The position numbers and the translations under genes were made by a program. Under the pieces are notes generated by a model that saw only the letters and a program-made list of their open reading frames with translations, did not search any database and was not told where the DNA came from. From Nitrospira sp. CG24A (GTDB taxonomy: Bacteria > Nitrospirota > Nitrospiria > Nitrospirales > Nitrospiraceae), in contig NEWT02000035.1 of assembly GCA_002869925.2 (NCBI GenBank), forward strand, positions 490,667 through 554,666: a stretch of DNA of 64,000 nt, given 5' to 3'. Each line of letters begins with the position of its first letter. The stretch's first letter is position 1. Below, one piece after another: positions 6,644 through 20,190 of the stretch.

Positions 6644-8080
6644 TTACGACAGAGCGTTTTTAGCAGACTTACCGGCTTGCAGATACTGATCGATCCCCGC
6701 CGCCATCTTTCTTCCTTCGGCAATCGCCCAGACGATGAGTGAGGCGCCGCGTTTCGTGTCGCCGCCGACAAAGACGCCGTCGAGGTTGGTCATGAAGTGT
6801 TGATCGGTAACCACTGCGCCACGAGCGTCGTACTTCACGCCGAGGCTGTCGAGGAGTCCATTCTTTACTGGGCCGGTGAAGCCCATCGCGAGCAACACAA
6901 GATCCGCATCCATGTCGAAGTCGCTGTCTTGAATCGGCGAGAACTTGCCGCTCTCGAACTTTACCCTGTTGCCGTGAAGTTTCGTGACCTGGCCATTGTG
7001 GCCGGTGAACTTCGTGGTCGAGATACTCCACTGCCGGTCACAGCCCTCTTCGTGTGCGTGCGAGGTGCGGAGCTGCATGGGCCAAAGTGGCCAAGGAGTC
7101 GAGTCGGCCCTGGTCGGCGGCGGCTCCGGGAGTAATTCAAACTGATGCGCTTCGATGCAGCCCTGCCGGTGCGCCGTGCCGAGACAGTCCGAGCCTGTGT
7201 CGCCGCCGCCGATGATGACGACACGCTTGCCCTTGGCCGTAATCGGCTCGTCCGTCACGGAAATTCCGGCGGTGCGCTTATTCTGTTGAGTCAGGTATTC
7301 CATCGCCAGGTGCACGCCCTTGAGTTCACGTCCGGGAATCGGCAGCTCACGGGCCTGCTCCGCACCCATGGTCAGCCCCACCGCGTCGAACTGCGCTCGT
7401 AGTTGTTCACCCGTGATGTCTTTGCCAATCGTCACACCGGTCTTGAACTCGACGCCCTCGGCTTTCATCTGCTCAAGCCGACGGTCGATGACCCACTTTT
7501 CCATTTTGAAATCGGGGATGCCGTAACGCAGCAGGCCGCCGATCCGATCGGACTTCTCAAAGAGCGTGACGCTATGACCGGCACGCGCCAATTGCTGCGC
7601 TGCCGCCATACCCGCCGGACCCGACCCGACAATGGCGACGGTCTTCCCTGTATTGGTGACGGGCAGCATCGGTTCGACATAGCCCTCATTGAAGCCACGG
7701 TCGACGATATTCCACTCGATGATGCGGATGGACACCGGGTCTTCGTTGATGCCGAGCACGCAGGCCCCTTCGCAGGGCGCTGGACAGAGCCGGCCAGTAA
7801 ACTCAGGGAAATTATTCGTGGTATGGAGTGCCTTGAGCGCGTCTTTCCAACGGCCACGATAAACGAGGTCGTTCCAATCGGGAATCAAGTTGACAACTGG
7901 ACAGCCGGTATTCCCCTGGCAGAACGGCACGCCACAGTCCATGCAGCGAGCGCCCTGTGCCTTCAGCTTGTCTTCGGAGATGGGTTCATACATCTCCTTC
8001 CAATCGAGCACGCGCAGCTCGACCGGTTTCCGCTTGGGGCCCTCACGGGCATATTTCATGAAACCCTTGATATCACCCAT
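6644..8080 (-). CDS. gltD: Glutamate synthase small (beta) subunit
   Basis: A 478-residue protein beginning MGDIKGFMKYAREG. It transfers electrons from NADPH through FAD and iron-sulfur clusters to the large subunit, which makes glutamate from glutamine and 2-oxoglutarate. The N-terminal cysteine motifs (CMDCGVPFCQGNTGCPV near 47-63 and CPAPCEGAC near 98-106) bind the clusters. GSGPAG (near 151) starts the FAD fold and GGGDTGSDC (near 292) the NADPH fold. It follows gltB by 93 bases on the same strand. Length and motifs are normal. Confidence 0.95.
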   Translation of the reverse strand: MGDIKGFMKYAREGPKRKPVELRVLDWKEMYEPISEDKLKAQGARCMDCGVPFCQGNTGCPVVNLIPDWNDLVYRGRWKDALKALHTTNNFPEFTGRLCPAPCEGACVLGINEDPVSIRIIEWNIVDRGFNEGYVEPMLPVTNTGKTVAIVGSGPAGMAAAQQLARAGHSVTLFEKSDRIGGLLRYGIPDFKMEKWVIDRRLEQMKAEGVEFKTGVTIGKDITGEQLRAQFDAVGLTMGAEQARELPIPGRELKGVHLAMEYLTQQNKRTAGISVTDEPITAKGKRVVIIGGGDTGSDCLGTAHRQGCIEAHQFELLPEPPPTRADSTPWPLWPMQLRTSHAHEEGCDRQWSISTTKFTGHNGQVTKLHGNRVKFESGKFSPIQDSDFDMDADLVLLAMGFTGPVKNGLLDSLGVKYDARGAVVTDQHFMTNLDGVFVGGDTKRGASLIVWAIAEGRKMAAGIDQYLQAGKSAKNALS

Positions 8081-8173
8081 TTCTTCTAGTCCAAAGTGCT
8101 GAGTGCTGAGTGCTGAGACCGTAACGACAGGCCATACTTCTGGATTTACCCCTTACCCCTAACGCCTCACCCC

Positions 8174-12694
<4,521 letters not shown>

Positions 12695-12938
12695 TGTTCG
12701 TATCTCGTTAGAAATGGAGGCGTGTATGCTACTGGACTGAGGCTACACCAGAAAGGCAACCACGATGGATAACTCCGTCACTCACAAGGAAAATTCCGCT
12801 CGTATCCACTTTGCTCACCTTAATAGAAGCATGATTCTTCTGTCAAGATTCCCTCCCCACAGATAATCCATGCCGGGATGCCCCCTAAAGGGGTCAACAG
12901 CTTGACTTTGTTTCCTTTTCTGCCCTACCATCCGACCC

Positions 12939-13946
12939 ATGCCTCACAGCCCAATTATTACCTCTACGATCAACAGCATGGCGGATGTCTGGGAGGCATA
13001 TCGCGATGAGTTGGAGGGGATGGAACGACAGGCTCGTACGAACCTCGATTCCAGTGTGGCCCTCGTCAATACCGTCGCCGCGCACATTCTCAACAGCGGT
13101 GGGAAACGGATTCGACCATTCTTCCTCGTACTCTCTGCACGTCTCTGTGGCTATGCCGGTCGCGACCATCACCAACTCGCCAGCCTCGTAGAGTTCATTC
13201 ATACTGCGTCCCTGCTCCACGACGATGTGGTCGATGAAGCCGATATCCGCCGGGGCCGGCCAACTGCCAGGAAAGTGTGGGGCAACCAAATCAGTATTCT
13301 CGTCGGCGATTACCTCTACTCCAAAGCCTTTTGTCAAGTCGTCGACTTTCGGAACCATGGCATCAACGACGTACTCGGCGAGGCCTGCAAGAAGATGGCG
13401 GAAGGCGAAGTCCTTCAGCTCTATTACAACGGCAACCCTTCGATGTCGGAGACGGAATATCTCAAAATCGTCGAATACAAAACGGCAGGACTGATCGCCG
13501 CCGCTTGTCGCATGGGTGCCATGCTCGCAGACGCCTCAGAGGCCCAGCAGGAAGCGCTCTTCCAGTTCGGCCGACACCTGGGGATCGCCTTCCAAGTGGC
13601 TGACGACACGCTCGACTATACGGCCAACGGAGAGCACTTGGGTAAAGCTTTGGGACAGGACCTCCGCCAAGGCAAGGCCACACTTCCGATGCTACACCTG
13701 CTGCATCATTGTTCGGAGCAAGACCGGCAGATGATTATCGACCGGATGGAAAGCAGAACTCTGACAGAGGAAGACCTCGGGCGATTCATTCGCTTGATGG
13801 AGGAATTCGGCTCAATCACCTATGCGATGGATTGCGCACGATCCTACATCACTATGGCCCAACAAGATCTCAATCAGTTCGAAGACAGTACGGCTAAACG
13901 AGCCCTCTCGGTGGCCGCCGATTATATGGTCACCCGCGATCGATAA
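12939..13946 (+). CDS. ispB: Long-chain polyprenyl diphosphate synthase
   Basis: A 335-residue all-helical prenyltransferase. The two Asp-rich motifs that bind diphosphate through magnesium are present: LLHDDVVDEAD (about residue 91) and QVADDTLDY (about residue 216). GGKRIRP near residue 48 binds isopentenyl diphosphate. Such enzymes build the octaprenyl-type tail of respiratory quinones. The ATG at 12939 is preferred since upstream frames are short. It is transcribed away from gltB across a 244-base gap. Chain length cannot be read from sequence, so the symbol is by family. Confidence 0.85.
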   Translation: MPHSPIITSTINSMADVWEAYRDELEGMERQARTNLDSSVALVNTVAAHILNSGGKRIRPFFLVLSARLCGYAGRDHHQLASLVEFIHTASLLHDDVVDEADIRRGRPTARKVWGNQISILVGDYLYSKAFCQVVDFRNHGINDVLGEACKKMAEGEVLQLYYNGNPSMSETEYLKIVEYKTAGLIAAACRMGAMLADASEAQQEALFQFGRHLGIAFQVADDTLDYTANGEHLGKALGQDLRQGKATLPMLHLLHHCSEQDRQMIIDRMESRTLTEEDLGRFIRLMEEFGSITYAMDCARSYITMAQQDLNQFEDSTAKRALSVAADYMVTRDR

Positions 13947-14070
13947 CCTCCCTCCCCGCGAGTTCTATGCCTCCGGAGCCGTCGGTAGACTCGCGCAGCA
14001 GAAAAGGTTTCACCCTTCAGGCCTTACACCACCACGACTTCAACCACTTACCGCAGTAGAGGACTTTGCT

Positions 14071-15390
14071 ATGTCGACGATCATTCCGTTTCATGGCGTG
14101 CGATACGATACAACAGTTGTTGGAGATATCACACAGGTCGTGGCTCCACCCTACGACATTATCGATGCGGCCGGGCAGAAAGCCTTACATGATCGCCATC
14201 AACAGAACATCATTCGACTCGAATTGGGACTCGATCAAACCGGCGACGGTCCAACGCAGAATCGATACACTCGTGCCGCATCGACCCTTCGTGACTGGCT
14301 CAAGAGCGGGGCGCTGAAACGCGACACAGAGCCAACCCTCTACTATCATACGATCGAATACACCGCGCCCTATGCTCCACCCGGCTCACCGACCAAAACT
14401 CTCACGGGCATTCTCACCACGGTCAAACTGGAAGCGCTCGATTCGGGGCATATCTACCCGCACGAGAATACCCGTTCGGCGGCTAAAACAGACCGGCTGA
14501 ATCTACTCAAATCCTGTCACGCGAACTTCAGCCCTATTTGGTCGCTCTACTCCGACCCTCGAGGCGCCGTGATGGGCTTACTGGAAGGGGCTGTGAAGGG
14601 AAAACCCGCGCAGGTCGATTTTCGTGACGACGTGGGGTTCCGTCAGCAACTCTGGGCCGTGACCGATCCATCCGTACTGAAGCAGGCCATCGAGACCCTG
14701 CGCAGCACACCGCTGTTTATTGCGGACGGCCACCATCGCTACGAAACCGCGTTGAACTATCAGAAACTCCGTCGGCAGGAAGCCGGATCGCCGGCCGGCC
14801 AGCAATCGTATGACTCGGTGCTGATGTTGTTGACTGCCCTCGAAGATCCAGGCTTAACCGTCCTCCCGACGCATCGAGTCACAACCACACCCCTGCCTCC
14901 GTATGACCATGTGCAATCATTGCTGAGTGCTACATTCGACCTGCAGGAATTTCCCTTTACTGCGGCTACGCAGGTGGCCACGCGCGCGAAATTTATCGAA
15001 GCAATGCGTTCGACAGGACAAACCATACCGGTCTTCGGGCTGGCACTGAAGGGAGACCATCGCTACGTCGCTCTCAGCTTGAAACCAGCTCATCGTCCAT
15101 CCGCACAAGCCTCTCCCCGCGCCAAGCTTGATGTGTCGTTGCTCCAACAACTCGTCGTCGCAACACTGTGTCCAACGCAACAAGAGCAAGAGGCCATCCT
15201 CTACACAAAGGACGACCATGAAGCCTTGGACTGGGTCGCGAAAGGAACTGGCACCGGAGCCTTCCTACTCAATGCGACCAAAGTCAACGAAGTACAAGCC
15301 GTCGCGACAGCCGGTGAACGCATGCCACACAAATCGACATACTTCTTCCCGAAACCGCTGACGGGTTTGGTGATGAACGTCATGGAGTAG
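14071..15390 (+). CDS. DUF1015 family protein
   Basis: A 439-residue DUF1015 protein starting MSTIIPFHGVRYD at 14071. The frame is open further upstream, back into the ispB-like gene, but the family start IxPFxGxRYD fixes this ATG. Characteristic blocks are VVAPPYDII (near 25), HENTRS (near 131) and FIADGHHRYETALNY (near 216). The family is widespread and its biochemical role is unsettled. It follows the prenyl synthase by 124 bases on the same strand. Confidence 0.85.
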   Translation: MSTIIPFHGVRYDTTVVGDITQVVAPPYDIIDAAGQKALHDRHQQNIIRLELGLDQTGDGPTQNRYTRAASTLRDWLKSGALKRDTEPTLYYHTIEYTAPYAPPGSPTKTLTGILTTVKLEALDSGHIYPHENTRSAAKTDRLNLLKSCHANFSPIWSLYSDPRGAVMGLLEGAVKGKPAQVDFRDDVGFRQQLWAVTDPSVLKQAIETLRSTPLFIADGHHRYETALNYQKLRRQEAGSPAGQQSYDSVLMLLTALEDPGLTVLPTHRVTTTPLPPYDHVQSLLSATFDLQEFPFTAATQVATRAKFIEAMRSTGQTIPVFGLALKGDHRYVALSLKPAHRPSAQASPRAKLDVSLLQQLVVATLCPTQQEQEAILYTKDDHEALDWVAKGTGTGAFLLNATKVNEVQAVATAGERMPHKSTYFFPKPLTGLVMNVME

Positions 15391-15400
15391 AAGTAGGAGA

Positions 15401-15480
15401 GTGAGGACGATTCCCTTGCTCGCGGAGCCCCCACGATAAAACAGTGGTCGCTCGACGCGCGCAGTCGGAATCATCCTCAC
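15401..15480. repeat. Palindromic dispersed repeat, copy A
   Basis: An 80-bp segment with terminal arms GTGAGGACGATTCC and GGAATCATCCTCAC (13 of 14 positions pair) around a core containing CCCTTGCTCGCGGAGC, CACGATAA and CTCGACG. The core recurs at 20017-20114 and 56741-56836, where the arms differ but again pair with each other. It lies between DUF1015 and the disrupted regulator gene. It could be a hairpin mobile repeat or a transcription terminator. Confidence 0.7.
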
Positions 15481-15503
15481 CCTCCCACGAGTAGAAGGTT
15501 AAG

Positions 15504-15635
15504 ATGAAGGCGAAAATCCTCATCGTCGACGACGATCCCGATATTGCCACGATGCTGGAGGATCGGTTGCAGGCCTCCGACTATGGAACCGTGATCGCGC
15601 GCGATGGGGTGGTGCGGCGACATGTTCCTATTTAA
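15504..15635 (+). pseudogene. 5' fragment of the NtrC-type regulator gene
   Basis: From ATG 15504 the first 107 bases match the start of the regulator gene at 16458, differing at three synonymous positions near the start and one base near the end. Coding gives the first 35 residues of the receiver domain (MKAKILIVDDDPDIATMLED and on), then eight unrelated residues and a TAA at 15633-15635. It is the original 5' end cut off by the inserted gene, and the DUF2310-like start (15622) overlaps it. Translation of this short frame could couple to that gene. Confidence 0.8.
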
Positions 15636-16425
15636 ATATCACTTCTATCCCAGTACTCGCCTTATTCCAGCCTCAGAATTCCTCGACATGCATTGCGAGC
15701 CTTTTGTCGACAATCTTGGAAAGGGAGGGCAATTTCTTGCGGGTGGCTACTTTGCCAACCAGCACGCTAAGATAACATACTACGGCCCCTGTGCAGAAAA
15801 AACCTCTCTCTCACCAAAGCTTCATTTTGCTTGGGCGAAGCGCAGCTACAAGCGCATACTTCAATACTCCCTGCGACGACCAAAATTTGAGTGCGTGGGT
15901 AGGCTGCCGGTCGAACAGCCTTGCTGTACATGTCGAGGCAAGGCCGATCTCATATTAAGGACTAACTTCTTGAGTATGGAATCTGTCTTGAAGTGTACAA
16001 AATGCGCACGATATGTCCCTCTTTACAGATTCCGCTCCCTGAGTAGTGATACAGAACTACTGTCCGGTATTAACTCATGGAAAGCAGCCTATGATCGATG
16101 CGATGGATTGTTCATTGGGTCAGGAGTTGGGGAGCGATTTGGATACTATCAAACCTCATCTCTTAAGAGCCCACTCGCCCAAGACGGAGTAAAACTATGT
16201 CGTTCACTTGAAAAAAAACTGAAGGTTCGGGTTTATTACGATCTCACCACCTACTACGGACGGTCCTCAAGCCTCGAAAGAAAACGGTGTTGTCCAAGGT
16301 GCAAGGGCAACTGGCTTCTGAAGCAGCCCTGGCTTAAATTTTATAATTTTAGATGCAACAAATGTCGGCTTGTCTCCAACATCGCTTGGGATATTGCACC
16401 GGCTTACTCAAAGCAAACCTCTTAA
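15622..16425 (+). CDS. DUF2310-like zinc-ribbon protein inserted into the regulator gene
   Basis: A 267-residue protein from ATG 15622 (MFLFKYHFYPSTRLIP); the frame is open from 15604, but the upstream codons come from the regulator fragment. It holds two pairs of CxxC motifs: CCTCRGKADLI with CTKCARYVPLY in the middle, and CCPRCKGNW with FRCNKCRLVSNIAW at the end. The last block resembles the C-terminal zinc ribbon of DUF2310 proteins, described as possibly nucleic-acid-binding. The gene is visibly richer in A and T than its neighbours, which suggests transfer. The family call is by motif recall and moderate. Confidence 0.6.
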   Translation: MFLFKYHFYPSTRLIPASEFLDMHCEPFVDNLGKGGQFLAGGYFANQHAKITYYGPCAEKTSLSPKLHFAWAKRSYKRILQYSLRRPKFECVGRLPVEQPCCTCRGKADLILRTNFLSMESVLKCTKCARYVPLYRFRSLSSDTELLSGINSWKAAYDRCDGLFIGSGVGERFGYYQTSSLKSPLAQDGVKLCRSLEKKLKVRVYYDLTTYYGRSSSLERKRCCPRCKGNWLLKQPWLKFYNFRCNKCRLVSNIAWDIAPAYSKQTS

Positions 16426-16457
16426 GATTACGCGAGAAACTGACGGAGCGTACGCAT

Positions 16458-17828
16458 ATGAAGGCAAAAATTCTCATCGTCGATGACGATCCCGATATTG
16501 CCACGATGCTGGAGGATCGGTTGCAGGCCTCCGACTATGGAACCGTGATCGCGCGCGATGGAGTCGAAGCGATCGAGCTGATTGAGCAGGAAACTCCTCA
16601 CCTCATGCTGCTCGATCTGGATATGCCGAGATTGACCGGCCTTGAGGTCCTCAAACGGCTCCAGAAAGTCAGGCCGGCGGAAGATCTCCCTGTGATCGTG
16701 ATGACGGCCCATGCCTCGATCGATGCCGCCGTCGAAGCCATGAAAGCCGGCGCCTACGATTTTCTGACCAAACCGCTGGACAAAGACCATCTCCTCATCG
16801 TCATCGCCAAGGCCATAGAACGGGACAGCCTCAAACGGCAAGTGGCCTGTCTCAAATCAGAAGTCGACGGCCGCTACGCGTCGATTGTGGGCATGAGCGG
16901 GAAGATCCGTACGGTGATGGAGTCCGCCCAACGCGCCGCGAAGTCCGATGCCAGCGTGTTGCTGCTTGGGGAAAGCGGGACAGGGAAAGAACTTTTCGCC
17001 CGTTCCATCCATCAATGGAGTCTGCGGCAGAACATGCCGCTGGTGGTCATCAACTGTGTCGCCCTCACGGAAACGCTGCTCGAGAACGAACTCTTTGGAC
17101 ATGAGCGTGGCGCCTTCACCGGCGCGGATCGCCTGCAAAAGGGCAAATTGGAGATGGCGGAGGGAGGTACGATCTTCCTGGACGAGATCGGAGACATGTC
17201 GTTCCCGCTGCAAGCCAAGCTCTTGCGTGTACTCCAGGATAGAGAGTTCCATCGAGTCGGCGGCACACGTCTCGTCTCGGTCAATATTCGGATCATTGCC
17301 GCCACGAACAAAAACCTCCAACAGGCTGTGAAGGCCGGTCAGTTTCGCGAGGACCTCTTTTTCCGGCTGAATGTCATCAGCCTCACCCTGCCCCCGCTCC
17401 GCGAACGACCCGATGACCTCCCTGCTCTGGCCAAGTTTTTCTTGAACCGGCATGCCAGGGAGGCGAAACGCCCCGGGATGATGTTCAGCCTCGCAGCCAT
17501 GGAAGCCATGAGCCGGTACCCTTGGCCAGGAAACATTCGCGAATTGGAAAACGTCGTCGCACGAGCCGTCGTCTTGAACCAATCGGACACCATCGAAACC
17601 GACATGCTCTCGTTAGATGCCATGGGCCGCACCATGCCGGGAGAACTTCCCCCCCACCTCTCACTCCCGTACCACGAGTCGATAGAAGCCCATAGCCGCT
17701 ACATTATCGAGCGAGCGATCGAGGAAGCGGGTGGCAACCAGAGCAAAGCCGCAGACCGCCTCAAACTCCAACGCACCTATCTGGCCAGATTGTTGAAACA
17801 ACAGAAGGAGAAAGAGGAACCGGAGTAG
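16458..17828 (+). CDS. NtrC-family sigma-54-dependent response regulator
   Basis: A 456-residue regulator. The receiver domain (1-120) has the acidic pair near residue 10, phospho-acceptor Asp at about 53 (LLDLDMP) and MTAH near 82. The AAA+ domain has Walker A GESGTGKE (about 169) and the sigma-54 contact GAFTGAD, plus FLDEIGDM (Walker B). The C-terminus is a Fis-type helix-turn-helix (GGNQSKAADRLKLQRTYLARLL). The start ATG 16458 lies in the restored copy of the 5' end supplied by the inserted DUF2310 segment, with GGAG upstream. A partner kinase is not in the window. Confidence 0.9.
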   Translation: MKAKILIVDDDPDIATMLEDRLQASDYGTVIARDGVEAIELIEQETPHLMLLDLDMPRLTGLEVLKRLQKVRPAEDLPVIVMTAHASIDAAVEAMKAGAYDFLTKPLDKDHLLIVIAKAIERDSLKRQVACLKSEVDGRYASIVGMSGKIRTVMESAQRAAKSDASVLLLGESGTGKELFARSIHQWSLRQNMPLVVINCVALTETLLENELFGHERGAFTGADRLQKGKLEMAEGGTIFLDEIGDMSFPLQAKLLRVLQDREFHRVGGTRLVSVNIRIIAATNKNLQQAVKAGQFREDLFFRLNVISLTLPPLRERPDDLPALAKFFLNRHAREAKRPGMMFSLAAMEAMSRYPWPGNIRELENVVARAVVLNQSDTIETDMLSLDAMGRTMPGELPPHLSLPYHESIEAHSRYIIERAIEEAGGNQSKAADRLKLQRTYLARLLKQQKEKEEPE

Positions 17829-17907
17829 CCGTAGCAGGCTATGGAAAAATTATTGAGACAAGCGAAAATATCGATAATCCGACTACGCATAACAGAAAAG
17901 CGTTCCC

Positions 17908-18034
17908 GCAGGATGCTCAAAAAGTTCGTCCAGCAAGGCCGCAGGCGAGTCGAAACCGGAGGCGTACCCTCAGGGGTACGTTGAGGATTTCGATGAGCCG
18001 AGAACGAAGCTGGCGGACTTTTTCAGCATCCTGC
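17908..18034. repeat. Palindromic 125-bp intergenic repeat, copy 1
   Basis: The outer arms GCAGGATGC and GCATCCTGC, followed inward by CTCAAAAAG and CTTTTTCAG, can form a long hairpin with T-rich flanks on both strands. A second inner palindrome surrounds GTACCCTCAGGGGTAC. The repeat runs to the murU stop codon and separates it from the convergent regulator gene, so it probably terminates transcription from both sides. A second full copy is at 56952-57082 and half a copy at 39776-39825. Confidence 0.75.
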
Positions 18035-18774
18035 TATGCAGGCAGTTGTCTTGTCGCCAAGGTAATACGACCGGCTGATGCATCTTGTTCGGCTTGCGCA
18101 TAACGCTCCGGCGTTCCGATGTCCGACCAATATCCCTCACAATCATACCCGAACACGTTTTCTCCCTGCTGAATCGCTGCCACATAGGGATCGATGACGG
18201 TCGAAGCCACACCCTTCGGCACATCTCGCAAGAGTCGCGGATGGAGCACATGAATCCCGGCAAACATACGAGGCTGGGTCGGCGCCCGATCTTCGCGTCC
18301 ACGCCCGGTGATTCGCACGATGCGGTGGTCCGAATCCATTTCCACAAGGCCCCACCGTGCCGCCTCAGGATCTTTTCGTAGAACCAGCGTGGCGACAGCC
18401 GCGCGTTCTTGATGGAACTGACAGAGCGCACCAAGGTCGAGATCCACGAGCGTATCGCCGTTGAGCACCAAAACCGACTCTCCAGAAAAATGCGGCTCTG
18501 CCTCCTTGAGGCCGCCTCCCGTACCTAAAATGACTGGTTCGTGCGAATAGATGATCCGCAGTCCATACCGCGAGCCATTGCCCAACACCTGCTCGATCAT
18601 CGCCCCGAGGTAGTGCAGATTGATCACCACATCGTGGAATCCGTACCGCTTCAGCAGCAAAAGATTCCAGACGATCAGCGGCGTGCCTGCGATGGGAAGA
18701 AGTGGCTTGGGAATCGTGTTCGTGAGCGGTCTCAGACGAGTCCCCAAACCCGCTGCGAGGATCATGGCTTTCAT
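18034..18774 (-). CDS. murU: Sugar-1-phosphate nucleotidyltransferase, probable MurU
   Basis: A 246-residue nucleotidyltransferase starting MKAMILAAGLGTRLRPLT, the nucleotide-binding loop of the family, with KPLLPIAGTPLI, the GTGGG loop and LVLNGDTLVD. It lies 85 bases downstream of an AmgK-like kinase. The AmgK-MurU pair of Pseudomonas recycles N-acetylmuramate to UDP-MurNAc and bypasses MurA. That pairing is the reason for the call; alone it could equally be a mannose-1-phosphate guanylyltransferase-like enzyme. The stop codon touches a palindromic repeat. Confidence 0.7.
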   Translation of the reverse strand: MKAMILAAGLGTRLRPLTNTIPKPLLPIAGTPLIVWNLLLLKRYGFHDVVINLHYLGAMIEQVLGNGSRYGLRIIYSHEPVILGTGGGLKEAEPHFSGESVLVLNGDTLVDLDLGALCQFHQERAAVATLVLRKDPEAARWGLVEMDSDHRIVRITGRGREDRAPTQPRMFAGIHVLHPRLLRDVPKGVASTVIDPYVAAIQQGENVFGYDCEGYWSDIGTPERYAQAEQDASAGRITLATRQLPA

Positions 18775-18859
18775 GGAGCCTCGTGAAGCGTAAGGGGTAA
18801 GGGGTGAAGGGTTTCAATTCCCCATCGCCTGACGCCTAACGTCTCACGCCTCATGGCAT

Positions 18860-19963
18860 TCATTGCAATTCCGGCACGTAGGGGGTGAGGTGCTTCCGTA
18901 ACGTGGCCAGTTCAGGATACTTCTGGAGATTGCGTTTGACATAACCCAAGACACGCGGAATGTCGGCAAGAAACTTGGGATTGCCTTTGACACGATCGAT
19001 GTAGACGAATCGCCCTGCTGCCTTGAGGTTCCGTTGAATGCTTGTCAGGTCGAACAGGCGGCGGAAGGTCTCTCGGTCGGTCCATACCTGCCGATGCGTC
19101 GCCAAACCATCGAGAAAACGATTGATCAAGCGGTCGATCAGCGCCTCATCGAGCTCGATATAGGCGTCGCGTAACAGCGAAGCAAGGTCGTACGTGGCCG
19201 GCCCCATCAACGCGTCTTGAAAGTCGATCACCCCTAAGCGTTTGTCATCAACCATCAAGTTACGCGAGTGATAGTCCCGGTGGACGAACACTCGCGGTTG
19301 GCCGGCGAGCAACTCGGCGATCTTTTCGAATTCGCCACGGATCGGCAGGTAATCGTCGGCGCACATCGGTTTGCCCTGCCTCGCGACAATCCCATACTCC
19401 AGAAAATGGTCGAACTCCCACATGAGGAGCGGCGCATCGAAACTCCGGTGGAAGGCGAGGCAATTCGGGTCGGCCTGTGAAGTGGCCTTCGATTGCATCT
19501 GTGCGAGAGCATCGACGGCCTGAGTATACCGCGCTTCCACATCTGCTGCGCTTGCTTCACGACAGGCTTCCGCTAAGGTGAGGTCGCCAAAATCTTCGAG
19601 ATAGAGCAACCCCGCCGATTGATCGTAGTGATAAAGGCAAGGAACGGAGGTGTCGACTTTGGACAAATGGGAAAGGATGTTCAGAAACGGTAATTCGGTG
19701 ACCTGATGAGCCGCTCCGCTGACAGCTTCTTCCGATTGCTTGAAGGCCTCCGGCTCGGCTAACTGCATGAGAATCACCGAGCGAGCAGCGCCCCCGGTCA
19801 ACTCGATGCGAAAATATCGGCGGTTGGAGGCGTCACCCGCTAAAGGTGTGAGGGCTTTGAATTGTCCCTTGAAGGGAAGCCTCGCTTCAACCGTAGCAGC
19901 CACGAGAGTACGATCCGGCAAAGCGAGTGGCTGTTTGGGAGTGGCAGGATTCACGGTGGTCAT
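18860..19963 (-). CDS. amgK: Aminoglycoside-phosphotransferase-fold kinase, probable AmgK
   Basis: About 367 residues from ATG 19963. The kinase loop is ALTPLAGDASNRRYFRIEL, the catalytic loop VFVHRDYHSRNLMVD (HxD...N) and the metal site GVIDFQDALMGP. The GDASxRRYFR block is the form seen in AmgK, the anomeric N-acetylmuramate/N-acetylglucosamine kinase. The following gene is the matching uridylyltransferase type. A TATAAT box (19973-19978) lies only 9 bases before this ATG, so the message may be leaderless, or the true start may be further down. Confidence 0.7.
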   Translation of the reverse strand: MTTVNPATPKQPLALPDRTLVAATVEARLPFKGQFKALTPLAGDASNRRYFRIELTGGAARSVILMQLAEPEAFKQSEEAVSGAAHQVTELPFLNILSHLSKVDTSVPCLYHYDQSAGLLYLEDFGDLTLAEACREASAADVEARYTQAVDALAQMQSKATSQADPNCLAFHRSFDAPLLMWEFDHFLEYGIVARQGKPMCADDYLPIRGEFEKIAELLAGQPRVFVHRDYHSRNLMVDDKRLGVIDFQDALMGPATYDLASLLRDAYIELDEALIDRLINRFLDGLATHRQVWTDRETFRRLFDLTSIQRNLKAAGRFVYIDRVKGNPKFLADIPRVLGYVKRNLQKYPELATLRKHLTPYVPELQ

Positions 19964-20016
19964 TGGATGCGCATTATACTGGTGAGGGGAAATCTTGTCA
20001 CTCAAAGGAAGAAAAG

Positions 20017-20114
20017 GGAAGGATCGTCAGGGCGACTCCCGTGCTCCCGGAACGCGCACGATAAGAATGTGCTCGTTCAACGGCCACAGTCGGAGTCACC
20101 CTGACGACCCTTCC
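20017..20114. repeat. Palindromic dispersed repeat, copy B
   Basis: The arms GGAAGGATCGTCAGGG-GACTCC and GGAGTC-CCCTGACGACCCTTCC pair over 23 positions with two mismatches. The core reads GTGCTCCCGGAACGCGCAC, then GATAAGAATGTGCTCG and CAGTCGG, matching copies A and C. It lies upstream of amgK and downstream of the VanZ-like gene. Confidence 0.75.
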
Positions 20115-20190
20115 AAAGAGATGGAAAAGAGAAACGACGAAACTATGCGCGCAGTAAGGGGTGGGTTTAGTCACTGCCCTGAGAAGCGCC

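Noticed and set aside
13822-14070. Upstream part of the DUF1015 frame
   Set aside because: It overlaps the prenyl synthase gene and lacks protein-like conservation; the family start is at 14071.
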